Below, piece by piece: positions 18,801 to 32,500 of a stretch of DNA of 64,000 bases. Location of the stretch: NCBI RefSeq assembly GCF_030035675.1, contig NC_084500.1:14197100-14261099 (forward strand). The letters run 5' to 3'. Every line of letters begins with the position of its first letter. Position 1 is the first letter of the stretch. The DNA is from Rhineura floridana (lineage: Eukaryota; Chordata; Lepidosauria; Squamata; Rhineuridae). The notes under the pieces were generated by a model. That model saw nothing but the letters and a program-made list of their open reading frames with translations, was not told the origin of the DNA and did no database searches. The translations under genes were made by a program, and so were the position numbers.

Positions 18801-20474
18801 AGTCAGTGTAGACAATACATGGACCAATGGTCTGACTCAGTATAAGTCAGCTTCCTGTGAAAGATAATCCTTGTGGCTACGCTCTTCCGGGTGCAAGGCT
18901 GACGCTGGTTGGCTTGGCCTAGCCAACCAGCGGATGTGAAGCCTAGCAGAGAGGGAACAAGCCTTCCTTTCCAGCTTTCCTCGAATGAGAGAGGCAGGCT
19001 GGCTTTTCGGCCTACCTGTACATGAGGTGGAGCGCTGAGAACGTAGATAACAGCGTTGGCCATATCTTCGGCTTTTAGACACTGGAAAGAGAGAGCCAGA
19101 GAGCCAGAAATCAAGAGCCAAGAATTAGTTTGGGTGCCAGAGATAAAATTTACAAAAGGCCTCAGGGACGGGGGAGGGGGGGATGCCCCAAACATTTCTT
19201 GTTAAGCCCTCCCACGTCACAGTTTTAGTCCAAAAGATCTCTACCCCACAAGCAATGAGGCTACTCCCATCGTGGTCTACGTTGAACTTCCCAGGGGCAT
19301 CTGGCTGGTGTCGTATGAACATCAGAAGAGCCCATCCGCTGGATGAGGCCAGTGGCCCATCTAGTCCAGCGTCCTGTTCTCACAGTGGTCAACCAGATGC
19401 CCCAATGGGAAGCCCGCAAGCAGGGCCTGAGTCCAACAGCAGCTCTTCTCCCTTGCGATTCCCAGGCATACTGCCTCCAACTTTGGAGGTGGAACCTAGC
19501 CAGCATGGCTAGTAGCCATTGATAGCCTTATCCTCCATGAAAATGTATCAGGCAATAGTGGAGGGTGAACTGGGAGAGCTATGGATCAGGTGCAATTCCC
19601 TGTTCCTTCAACATAAGAAGAGCCCTGATGGATCGGGCCAGAGGCCCACCTAGTCCAGCATCCTATTGTCACAAGCGGCCAACCAGACGTCCAACAGAGA
19701 AGCCCACAAGCAGCACTCTCCCCACCTGCAGTTCCTAGCAACTGGTGTTCAAAAGCATGCGGCCTCCAAACAGGGAGGGTAGAGCACAGCCATCATGACG
19801 AGTAGCCACTGATAGTCTTGACCTCCGTGAATTGGTCTAACCCTCTTTTAAAGCCATCCAAGCGGGTGGCCGTCACGATCTCCTGTGGGAGTGAAGAGGA
19901 TTAGACAAACCGTCAACAGCTACTAGCCACAACAGCTGTGTTCTACCTCCAGCGTCAGGAGCAGTATACCTCTGAATACCAGTTGCTGGGAATCGCAAAT
20001 GAGGAGAGTGCTGTTGCGCTCAGGTCCTGCTTGAGGGTTTCCCATTGGGGCATTTGGTTGATCACTGGGAGAATAGGATGCTGAACTAGACGGGTCTTTG
20101 GACTGATCCAGCAGCGCTCTCCTTATGTTGTTGTTGTTGTTGTTGTTGTTGTAGTAGTAATAATAATAATAATAATAATAAATATTTCCTCCCATCCCTG
20201 CTTGAAGTGCTAGGAGGCATCTTAGTTCAGAGAACAAAATTTGCCCAGACCAAAATTACTCGGATGTGCAATTCATCGAATTCCCCTGCCTGTTGTATCC
20301 ATTTGCTCAGTTGCCTACCCGAATGGTCTCATACGTCGCTGCTGCTCTCTCTGGATCATTATCGTGGAGTTTAAAAGCAAAGCCGGTTTCTACCAGTCCC
20401 GGAGATATGCACTACGACAAGGGAGAGAACAAACAAAAGACAGCATCCTAACAGGATTTGAAACTCCTCTTTGC

Positions 20475-20511
<37 letters not shown>

Positions 20512-23500
20512 GATTGAGTGATTGTGTAGCAGGGCTCTGAACAAATCCAATGAACGCTACCCTTAACGATCGCTCAAGGTTATTGCCATGGGGATGTCTA
20601 ATGGATGGAGCTCTCTGCACACAATCCAAAGGAATGGATCAGTTGCGATGATTAGAGGGGAAAATGTCTGATGAGCAGCTCAGGCCCGATGTTGGGACTC
20701 TCTAATCCGCATGCAAAAGGTCCCCGGTTCAAATTACCCCATTTCTAGGCAGGACTGAGAAAGACTGTCTGCCTGAAACCCTACAGAGCGCTGCTAGTCA
20801 GCCTAGAGCGGTTCCCAAATGTGGTCCGTGGAGCACCAGTAGTCCGGAAACTTCATTCAGGTGGTCCGCAGCATGTCCACATTCAATCTTCATATTGATT
20901 TTAATGGCTTCTTTTCTTTCTTATCTCATATTTTATTGAATTAAAGCTTGAATTCTATGGAGTGCACATCACAATACAACTGCGACTAAATATCACATAA
21001 TATCTAGCACAGGGCCATAAAACTGCGGCAACAGGCAGGAAAAGATCATCAAGGGGTCCGCCAAAACCATCTGCAATTTTCAAGTGGTCCATTGGAAAAA
21101 GTGTTTGGGAACTGCTGGTGTAGACAATATCGAACGAGACGTCTGACTCAGGATAAAGCAGTTTTCTGTGTTCCTGAACCAGGAAATGCCAAGAAAGGAT
21201 TCAGTCTGGCCTCTCCAAGCTCTGATATGATCATCCCCTCTCAGTTTCCATAGAACGAGAAGCTTTGACCCTCCAAGTGTTGTTGGACTCTAGTTCCCAT
21301 CAGCCCCAGCCAATATGGCCAGGGTCTCATCATCACTACCACAGAGTTAATAAAATGCAGAGTAACATATAGTGCTACCTTATGCTGAGTCAGTCCATCA
21401 GATCATCTAGCTCAGCACTGTCCACTCTGACTGGCAGCATCTCTCCCAAGATCTCAGGCAGTGAGAGGCAGTTCCCAATACAGCTTGATCATTTTAACTG
21501 GAAATGCTGGGGATTAATATCGAACTCAAACAGGGAGGGGAAAGGGTGCACTGGAAATATGATAGTACTCTTCAAGTACATGAAAGGTTGTCACATAGAG
21601 GAGGGCCGGGATCTCTTCTCGATCGTCCCAGGGTGCAGGACATGGAATAATGGGCTCAAGTTGCAGGAAGCCAGATTTCAACTGGACATCAGGAAAAACT
21701 TCCTAACTGTCAGTTAGAGCCATATGACAACGGAACCAATAACCTAGACAAGTAGTGGGCTCTCCGACATTGGAGGCATTCAAGAGGCAGCTGGACAGCC
21801 ATCTGTTGGGAATGCTTTGATGTGGATTCCTGCATTGCACAGGGGGTTGGACTCGATGGCCTTATAGGCCCCTTCCAACTCTACTATTCTATGATTCTAT
21901 GATTTCAACCTATTAATTGGGGTCCTTTTTCTGCTCTTTCAGATGTGGCAGCCATTTGGCGTGATGCCCACTCCTACGGCAGCCATTTTGCGTGATGCCG
22001 CCACCACCATCACCCACAGTAGCCATTCTGTGACTGGCGCCCTAGGTAGGTTCTCAAAATCCACCATGTGCCCACTAGCCCAAAAAGGTTGGCGACCCCC
22101 AAACCACAAGCAAAAGGTGAACTCACCGTGGCGCGTATGTGTGTCTTCGCCTCCCTGAGTTCTTGCCGCAGCCCTTCGGTCAATGCCGTGACAGCGTATT
22201 TTGTGGCACTGTAAAAATGCACTACGGACTGAGGGACCACACTGTGGCCATTCATACTGGGAAGGACCCAGGACGGGGGGGGGGGGGAAAGGAGACAAAA
22301 TAAATTCTAGCTGCAGGAGAATTGTGTTAATCAAACTCCACAGAAAGCTGTGTCTTCATATATCCGGATGGGGAACCTCCAGGCCCTTTTTGCACTATAC
22401 TTTTAAATCAGTATTACGCCTCTTTAAACTGTTATGGCTTCCCCCAAAGAATGCTGGGAATTGTAGTTTGTTAAGGGTGCTGAGAGTTCTTAGGAGACCT
22501 CTGTTCCCTCACAGAGTGGTTTAACAATCAATCCCTCTTCCAGGGAACTGTCTGAATTGTAGTTCTGTCAGGGGAATAGGGGAGTATCGTAACAACTTAA
22601 AAAATGAAATGGTCTGCCTTCCAGTCGATTCCGACTTCTGGTGACCCTATGAATAGGGTTTTCATGGTAAGTGGTATTCAGAGGGGGTTTACCATTGCCT
22701 CCCTCTGAGGCTGAGAGGCAGTGACTGGCCCAAGGTCACCCAGTGAGCTTCATGGCTGTGTGGGGATTCAAACCCTAGTCTCCCAGGTCGTAGTCCAACA
22801 TCTTAACCACTATGCCACACTGGCTCTCACAGCACCCTTAACATACTACCATTCCCAGGATTCTTTGGGAGAGAAGCCACGGCTGTTTAAAGGGGTGTCA
22901 TAGTGCTTTGCAGATGGGGCCTCAGGCGTGCCAGGCTCCCTATTTGGCCATGAGACTGTTTTGTCCACACCCAGCTTTTTCAGCCCCAAGGGCCACATTC
23001 CATTCTGGGCTACCTTCCGGGGGCCACATGCCAGTGGTGGGCAGGACCAGAGGCAAAAGTGGGTGGAGCAATGAATGTCAATTTCACCTTTGGACAGTAG
23101 GCTGCTTTCTACACACACTCACACACCCCTCTCTCTGTCCTCCATCCAGGCAGGCAAGAGGCATTTTTAGAGTTCAAAGACACACTCCAGCCAGGTCAAA
23201 CCACTCAAAGAGGGTGCGAAGCAGAATCAGGCCTGGGAAGAGTCCCAAGGGCCTGATCGAGAGGCCTGGAGGTCTGCATTCACCCCCCCCAGGCCTGAGG
23301 TTCCCCATTCCCCAATATAAACTGTATTCCTGATATTCCTCTCTGGGAGGGAGGATGTATAGCTATCTGGGCTGCTGTTATCAAATGAATCAGAATCTCA
23401 AGGTCTTCCAGAGGTACAAACTCCTTTAAGATCTTCCAGTAATATGACTAAAGGCATCGCTGTTATGCTATCCCTCTCACCCACCTGTTAATGTTAATGA

Positions 23501-26500
23501 TGTGGCCATCATCAATGTTTCGCTCCTTCATGGACTGGTAAGCTTCCCGGGTGCAGATGCTCACTGCCATCACATTCACCTGAAAGGTAGAGGAAGCCAA
23601 ACACATTCCAGAAAAGAAATCATCATCATCATCATACAACTTTATATTCCGGCCTTCCTCCCGAAGGAGCCCAGTGCAGCAAACATCACAAAATAATTTA
23701 ACAACAAGAACAACAAAAGCATTCAAAAACAGTTGGAAAACATTCTAAAACATAGTTATAATTTAAAACAACATTATTCCACGCAGTGATCTCCAGGTTG
23801 CCAGCAACAGTCCCCTTCAGCTATCAAATGCCTGGATAAACAGGAATGCTTTCAATGCCTCCTGAAAGTCAATAGTGATGGAGATAGATGCACATCATGG
23901 GGAGGACATTCTACAAACAGGAAGCCACCACTGAAAAGGCCCTGTCACAGGTCAGCGCCAACTGGACAGTCCCCGGTGGTGGCACCATCACCAAGGCCTT
24001 GCAAGAAGGGCAGTGGATCAAGACACCCAGGAGCCATGCAAAGGGTAAGTGTACGCAGGTCATCCCCCTGTGCACATTGGGCACATTGAGGCCAAATAAA
24101 TAAAGGGACCCATGCCCTAGACCTGTTTGGGCCCACAATCTCATAAACAAACTGGAAACAAGGAAGTAGAGCGCCCTTCTCCAAGGTGGCTGGGGCTGAT
24201 GGGAGCTGTAGTCCAAACCAACTGGACGACACCAGAAGGGTTGATGGGAGCTGTAGTCCAAAACAATTTGAAGGCAGCCAGAGCTTGGAAAAGTTACTTT
24301 TTTGAACTACAGCTCCCATCAGCCCAATCCAGTGGCCACGCTGGCTGGGGCTGATGGGAGTTGTAGTTTAAAAAAGTAACTTTTCCAAGCTCTGCCAGCA
24401 GCTTGGACAAGGATGGACTAGAATGTGGCAGGATTATTCTGCCTGGTGGTGGCCTTCCATAATAGTTTTTTTGGGGAGGGGCAAACCCTTGTATAAAAAG
24501 GGGATTTACCAATATGGAAAAGCCCCGCCCTACCCCAATTCTTCCCAGGATCTAAGGAAAAAACTCAGCTGAAATGTTTGTTGTCATTCCTGCTGGGAAG
24601 AAGGGCGTTAAAATGCCCTTTGACTGCATCTGAGTTTGGGAGAAAATGTCTGGGATGTGTCTTGACAACAGGGGTCTCCAAGATCTGAATCTGTGCCAAG
24701 GGGTCTAATGAGAGCCATCCAGGGTCAGCTTCAGCCCCTGGGCTGCCAGTTGCCAATCCCTACAAGAAAGGAAAGAGGCATGTTTTCAGATTTGTGGTTG
24801 GCCCTCCTGCTGTGATCCTTCCAAACCTGTAGGGATGAAGAGACTGTGGTTCTAGTCCAGCTATCACCAGCGGCACCCTTGAGGTCTGTCCCTGGCATGC
24901 GCAAAGCCTCTGAGCTCCACCACCGCCACTCACTGCTCTGTTGGTCATGAAGCGATGAGCATGGTTACCTTTTTCTTCCTTGTAAAGCACACAGGGCTGA
25001 AGGAGGAAGTTGGAAGAGTGGGTGCTCTTTCCCACTTCCTCTTTCAGCTCAATGTGCTTCTTCAAGGCTTAGACTAATTCGAGCGGATCTGACTTTTACA
25101 GATGCCTTGGAAATGTGCCATCTATCTTTCTGTTTCTCTGGGTTAGGGGGGTAATTCAGGGCAGGAGGAGAGAAGTGACCAGAGGGGGCACAGCCCAAGG
25201 CACTCGCTCAAAAATCCAGAGACTTTTTTGGCCTCTACTCACATCGATCATCGTCCTCCAACCTTCCGTCTTGCCAGACAACAAGGGCTCCGGCCGTGCC
25301 AAACCAGCATTGTTGATGCAGACGTCAACTCCCTGGTGGAGGGTCTTGATGGCGGAGAACATGGAGAGAATCTCCTCTTCAACGGAGAGGTCACACTTGT
25401 ATGGAATAAGGATGCCTGGATAGCCTGCACTCTGACACTCTGCTGCCAATTTCTAGAACAGAACACAGGGGGAAAGATACTTATTAATAATAATAATACT
25501 TATTATTGTTGTTGTTGTTGCAGGGCCAGGGAATCTGTAGCCCTCCAGATCTTGTTGGACTACAGCTCCCATCCATTGGAGACTGGTGGCTCCGCTGTCA
25601 GTGAGGTAGCAAATTTGCTCCAAGTTTTAGTCTGAACTTTCAAGGAGCTCTCCAAAGTGCTGAGGCACCTTCAGTCTTGCCAGGCCTTCAGCACCTGGGC
25701 AGCTCCTTGAAAGTGCTGAGTAAATCCTGCAGTGGATTCACTGCCCTACTAACATAGGAGCCACCGGTCTCCACTGCTTCCATCATCCCTGACTAGTAGC
25801 CACATTGGTCCAACACCATCAAGGAGGCCACAGATTAGGTATAGCTGACAAACCAAGGCACGTAATTTCTACCTCCATTGCTGCATATCAGGGATGGGAA
25901 ACCTCTGCCCCTCCAGATGTCCCTGGACTACAACTCCCATCATCCCCCAATGACTGGCCATTGGGGCTGAAGGGAGTTGGATTCCAACAGCATCTGGAAG
26001 GCCCCAGTTTTCCCGATTTGGGGGGTTTCAAGACGTCTGAATATGTTGTAAGTGCTTGCTCAAGACAACGGGAAGGATTGCAAAATGGATTTGCAAGGTA
26101 GGATCTGGCAAGTTATTTTGAAATAAATGGCTATGAAGATGCAGACACCCCCCCAATTATTCTCCCCCAAATCTATTCTTGCTCAAACCTTCAACCAAGA
26201 AATGGCAGCCCCTCCCACCTTTAGGCCTTTTGTGAGGGGCTTTTCACCTTGCCAGCCAATCCTCTCTACTTTCTAGACCAGCCTTACTGAATGCAATGCC
26301 TTCTAGAGGTCTTGGACTGCAAATCCCACCATCCTTGACAACTGGCTGCACCAGCTGGGGCTGATGGGAGTTGTCCAACAACATCTGGCGATCCAGAGGT
26401 TCACCACCCCTGCTCTATGGAGACCTTGGAGAGCCGCAGCCGTTCTGGAGTTGATATCGGACTGGATGGACAAACGAGCCAACCTCGTTATAAGGCACCT

Positions 26501-29500
26501 TGCTGTGTTGAACGGGGAGAGGAGAGGTAGTTGCTCCGGGGTGCAATCCTGCAACTCACCACACGGGGCAGCAGCTCACTGATCTGAAGGTCCCCAGTGT
26601 GAGGCTCCAGCCAAACATTGGCTACGCAACACTGTGTGGTGCAGCTGATTAGAGTGTCACACAAGGACCTGGGAGAACAGGGTTCAAATCCCAACTCAGC
26701 CTACCTCACAGGGATGCTGTGATGATAAAATGAGGAGGGGGAATCATGCATGTCACTTTGAGCTCCTTGAGGGAGACAGTGGGATACAAAAGCAACAAAT
26801 AAAATAAATTCCACAGTGGAATGGATGCCAGGGATTGAACCTGGGGCCTTCTGCATGCAAGGCAGACGCTCTGCCACTGAGCTACAGCCCATCCCCCATG
26901 TGGCAAAATTAAGGCAATGCTGTTTAGCTGGAAGAGGAAGAAACTTGCAGCCACAGCAGCAAAACAATGCCAGAAGGTCTGCCAGAAAAAGAAGAAGGCT
27001 GACTTTTCCCTCCCTTTTCCTTCGTAACCGGCTCCATCGCAAGCCAGGCTGCAATCTCTGCCTCTGGTGACAAATGTGAGACATCAAAATTTCTCTGAGA
27101 CAGGCTGCCCTTGACCTTGACTCTCTCCAGTTCCGAGCCCGAGATGACACGGGGAGAGAAAGAAGCACCTCGTAGACAATGCCTGGCACGGACGGTGCGT
27201 GAAGGTTTTCTGAGAGCTGATGCTCTAGGCTGGAGCAACATCTTTGTACACACAGACTCCAGGCACCAGTTCTCTCCTTCTGCCACCCTGGTTTCCCTCA
27301 TCCCCTTCCTCTCGCCTCTCGCCCCCATTTTGTTCACGCAAAGACTTCCAGAAAACATACACTGGACTGGGATGTGACCATACTGGAGCTGTGACAGTGA
27401 AAGAATATGCATGTTTTCCTGGATACACCAAACTCGTGTCTGAGCTCTGTGCGGATTCAAAGGCTTGTATATTTTTCTTCCACCCAAAGCCAGTGTGGTG
27501 AAGTGGTTAGAGCAGCTTTCATCAAACTGGCCCTGCCAGGTTGACAAAGCCCGGGTTGGAGTGTTGGACTTTTGCTCGGGTAATCAGGGTCCAAATCCTC
27601 AATGGGAGACTTTGCGCCAGTCGCTCTCTCAGCCTAACCTACCTCTCAGGGTTGTTGGGATTGCAAAGCAGCACTACCTACATCCACATGTCTCAACAGA
27701 GAAAGGGCATGATCGCAATGGGATTCAGAAAAAAAAGTAATAATTAAATGAGCCAATGAAAGGCAGATCCTCATTTGAATGGAATCTGAGGAGGGCAGTG
27801 GTTCCAAATCATCTTACAGCATCCTCTCGGACAATGGGCTCTTGAAAGCTTTTTTTAAAAAAAGAGAAACAGTGACAAATCAGTCCCATCGCTGCCTACA
27901 AGAGCCACCAGGTAGCATCACTTTGCTTGGAGGGTCACGAGCGATGTTCCTTCAACGGGGTTTAATCTGGGCACAGACAGATGCCACAAAGCATTTTGGC
28001 ATAGACTCAGCAAAGCTCTCCGGCACACGGGAACAAATTCAGGTTCCCTCCCCTCCCTCCATTGAAAGGGGTGAAAAGACTGAACCCTCCGACACTTGTG
28101 AAGTCAGTTAGGGGAAGGGCCATAGCTCAGTGGCAGAGCACCTGCCTTGCATGCAGAAGGTCCCAGGTTCACTCCCCAAAGGCATCTCTAGGTAGGGCTG
28201 GGAGAGACTCCTTGCCTGAAGCCCTGGGGGGCTGCAGAGGGGAGCATCAGAAAAGGCTTAAAGTTAGGGACATGGGAAGCAGCCTTATATTAAGTCAGAC
28301 CATTGGTCCATCTAGCTCAGGACTGTCTACACTGACTGGCAGCTGCCCTCCGGGATTTCAGGCAGGAGTCACTCCCAGCCCTACGTGGAGATCGAACCTG
28401 GATGCAAAGCAGATGCGCTACCACTGAGCTACAGCCCTTTCCCAATTACAAGTAAGCCCTGCATCTGAATGTTTCTGCGGGGAGTGCTCCTGTTCAGGGT
28501 TCCAGCCAGCCTGCCAGTCATGCCCCTTTCCAAGAGACTCCATTGCATTCCCAGTCCCCAGTTGTTCACCCCACCCCATCTCACCGCCAGCATTCCATAG
28601 CCACTGAGCATGCTCATCCTTATCAGGTTCTCCTGGAGGCGAGGAAGCAAGTCAACCCCACTTCAGATCTTTTTCCTCCGTGGGTTTTTTTTAACTTTTG
28701 CAAAACTTGCGGTTCCCCTGAGCCTCGTGGGTGGTGTCATTAAGCTGCACATTGTTTCCCTCAAAGACTCCTGGGAACCGTCGTTTACCCCCTCACAGAG
28801 CTACAATTCCCAGCACCCTTAACAAACTACAGTTCCCAAGAGTGCTTTACATGTATGATGTAGATGTGACCGTAGAGATCACAGTTATTAAATGGTGGTG
28901 GCATGGAAAAAATGGAGATACATTTTTCTCCCTCTCTTTTAAACCGACAGGTCAGGGTCATTCAGTGAAACTGACAGGCAGCAGTGCAGGACAGACGTTT
29001 GCACCACGTACAGATTCTTCCCGTGCCCATTGGACTGCGGGGGGAAGAGCCAGGGGTGGGGTGGAGCAAGCTATAAATAAAATTCATAACCCCAATGCCC
29101 TTGACCCCAGTTTACAGCAACAACGGGAGTTATTTTTGTTGCTTTGCTGGGGGGGGGGAACAGTCCTGGGATTTTTTTAATATCCCACATTGACCGTACA
29201 CAGAGAGGGCTTATCAGTGGTCCCTTCTCAGACTGGGGAGAGGTAACAAGGGGGGTACCACAAGGCTCGGTCCTGGGCCCAGCTCTCTTCAACATTTTTA
29301 TTAATGACTTGGATGAGGAGATGCAAGGGAATGCTTATCAAATGCTGGTGATACAAAATTGGGAGGGATAGCTAATACCTTGGAAGACAGAAACAAAATT
29401 CAAAGGAATCTTGATAGGCTGGAGCACTGGGCTGAAAACAACAGAACGAAATTTAGCAGGGATAAGTGCAGTGTTCTACACCTGGGAAAAACCAAACACA

Positions 29501-32500
29501 GAGTTATAAGATGGGGGATACTTGGCTCAGCAATACTACATGCAAGAAGGATCTTGGGATTATTGTTGACCACAAGCTGAATATAAGCCAACAGTGTGAT
29601 GTGGCTGTAAAAACGGCAAATGCTATTTTAGGCAGAATTAACAGAAGTATGGTTTTCAAATCGCATGAAGTACTAGTTCCCCTCTGTTCGGTACTGCTGA
29701 GGCCTCAAATTGAGAACTGCGTCCAATTCTGGACGCCACACTTTAAGAAGGATGCAGACAAACTGGGACAGGTTCAGAGGAGGGTAACAAGGATGATCAG
29801 GGGACTGGAAATAAAGCCCTGTGAGGAGAGACTGAAAGAACTGGGCATGTTTAGCCTGGACAAGAGAAGACTGAGGGGAGATAGGATAGCACTCTCAAGT
29901 ACATGAAAGATTGCCACACAGAGAAGGGCGAGGATCTCTTCTCGATCATCCCAGAGTGCAGAACACGGAATAATGGGCTCAAGTTGCAGGAAGCCAGATT
30001 TCAACTGCCCACTTGGAAAAATGTCTTAACTATTAGAGCGGTACGACAGTGGAACCAATTGACTCAGGAGGTGGTGGGCTCTCCAACCCTGGAGGCAGCT
30101 ACACAGACACCTGTCAGGGATGCTTTAAGTTGGATTCCTGCATTGAGCAGGGGGTTGGACTTGAAGCCCCTTCCAACTCTACTATTCTATGATTCTGTGA
30201 CCGGATTCTGTACACACAAAGAGAGAGAGCCTGAGGAATCCAGACATCACATGACTTTCCTACTCAAGGCTGACATATCCGCGCCGGGGTGTCCCTTCTT
30301 GTGAGCATCAAAGCCCTTCAGAAGTGGGGAGGGAGGGAGAAGAGGTTTGAGACCTGGCTGGCAGACTTTTTCTCCCTTTTATTTATTTATTTATTTATTT
30401 ATTTATATCCCACCCTTCCTCCCAGCAGGGCGGGATTCCTTCTTGAGGAAGACAGAGGGATGTTTAAGGGTAGCAATTAAACTGCACACAAGTAAGGACA
30501 ACAAGAACAAAAACTCTTCGCACAATTGCCGGCACCTTTCGCTGGAGAGAAAGGGGAAATCAACAACCACAGCAAGTGAAATCTGCTCTGATCGCAAAAA
30601 GGGGTCTGGCGTTTTGTCTGCTGGCATGCTAAAAATAAAAGCAGCAGATCTAAGCAATCGGTTATTTTTATCCTGCTACGTTGACAGTCAGGAATCAATA
30701 GAAAGTCAGGTGGATCGAGACGGTTGGATTATGTGGGTCAAATAGAGAAGGGCTGTGGCTGGGGGGCAGAGCATCTGCTGTGCGTGCAGAAGGCCCCTGG
30801 TTCGATCCCTGGCAACTCCAGGCAGGGCTGGGAATGTCTCTTGTCTCAAACTCTGGAAAGGTGCTGCCAGTCAGTGTAGACAACACTGAGCCAGATGGAC
30901 CAGTGATCTGACTTGGCATAAGGCAGCTTCCTCCTTTCCTATCTAATTCAGCACTTTGTCCACAGGCATGATGAGGACTAGACTCTTAATATATTTTTAG
31001 GTGAAGGACAACAGCTTTTTTTTTTTAAAAAAAAGATGTTTTGAAAGCTTTTTCTTTAATGGTTTTTAAAGATGTTTTGTTTTAATGTATTTTAAAGTCT
31101 GCTTTTATGATGTTTTAAGGTGGTTGGGGGTTTTGTTTGCCGCCCTGGCTCCTGCTGGGAGGAAGGGTGGGATATACATCAAATCCCTGGTCCGCATCAA
31201 CCAGCAGCAGCTCTCGGGGGTTTCAGGCAGGAGTCTCTCCCAGCCCTACCTGGAGATGCTGTTGGGGATTGAACCGGGGACCTTCTGCACGCAAAGCAGA
31301 TGCTCTGACGCTGAGCTATGGCCCTTCCCCTTTTGCATCCAGGAATCTGTCAAAATCCCTTTTTAACGCCATCCAAACTGGATAGACCTAAAACAGACAG
31401 GGAGATTCTGGCATTCCAAGAAATTCCCCTGTTGGCAATCAATCTGAGCAGCGACAGAGAGAGCATAACTAGAGTGCATATCTGCCCCAAGGCATTTCCT
31501 TTAAATTGGGCATGCGATACCCAAAGAGAACTGCATTGAGAATTTGAGCTGAGCTTAAATCCATCGTTAATCTGATTGAATCTTATAGAAGGAGATGTTC
31601 TAATTACAGCTGATTGAGCTGTTTAACGAGAGCCAGTGTGGTGTAGTGGTTAAGGTGTTGGACTATGACCTGGGAGGCCAGGGTTCGAATCCCCACATAG
31701 CCATGAAGCTCACTGGGTGACCTTGGGCCACTCACTGCCTCTCAGCCTCATGAAAACCCTATTCACAGGGTCGCCATAAGTCGGGATCAACTTGAAGGCA
31801 GTACATTTACATTGTTTTGAGCTGTTTAACAATCAATCCCTCTTCCCAGACAACTCTGGGAATTGTAGCTCTAGGAAGGGAATACAGACCTCTTAACAAC
31901 TTTCAGCACCCTTTACAAACTACAGTTCCCAGGATCTTTGAGGGGGGGAAGCCAAGACTGTTTAAAGTGGAATAATAGTGGAATAAATGTATGGTGTGAA
32001 TGTGGTCCAGAACTGTACACAGCATTCTGAGTATGGCTCCATCATTCCAGAGAGAAACAGCCATTCCCTTGTGAACTGAAAAAAGGAAAAGGGGGGGGAG
32101 GTGTTTACACTCACCGGCAAGCTGATTTATGAGGCTTCCGGCACAGAAACGAAGCTTCCTCGCTGCTAGCAATTCCTCAAAACAACCAGACTTGGGAGGA
32201 AATGCTGTGATTAATTATACATTCAGTTTACGCCTGAATCTCTCTCCATCATTTAGAGAGACGGGTTCGCCAGCTTCACCTTACTATAGTTCAACAAAGC
32301 CCAAGCCCAGCAGAGTGCAAGAAGATCCCTGTTGGATCAGGGCTATTTATTATTTTATACCCCACCCAGGGCAATGGATGCATCAATGATAAAACATTTT
32401 TTTTAAAAAAATCTAAAAACAGTGTAAAATATTATCTCAACCAGTGATCTCAGGGTTCCCAAGCACCAGGATCCTCTTCTCAACCAGATACCTCTGGGAA

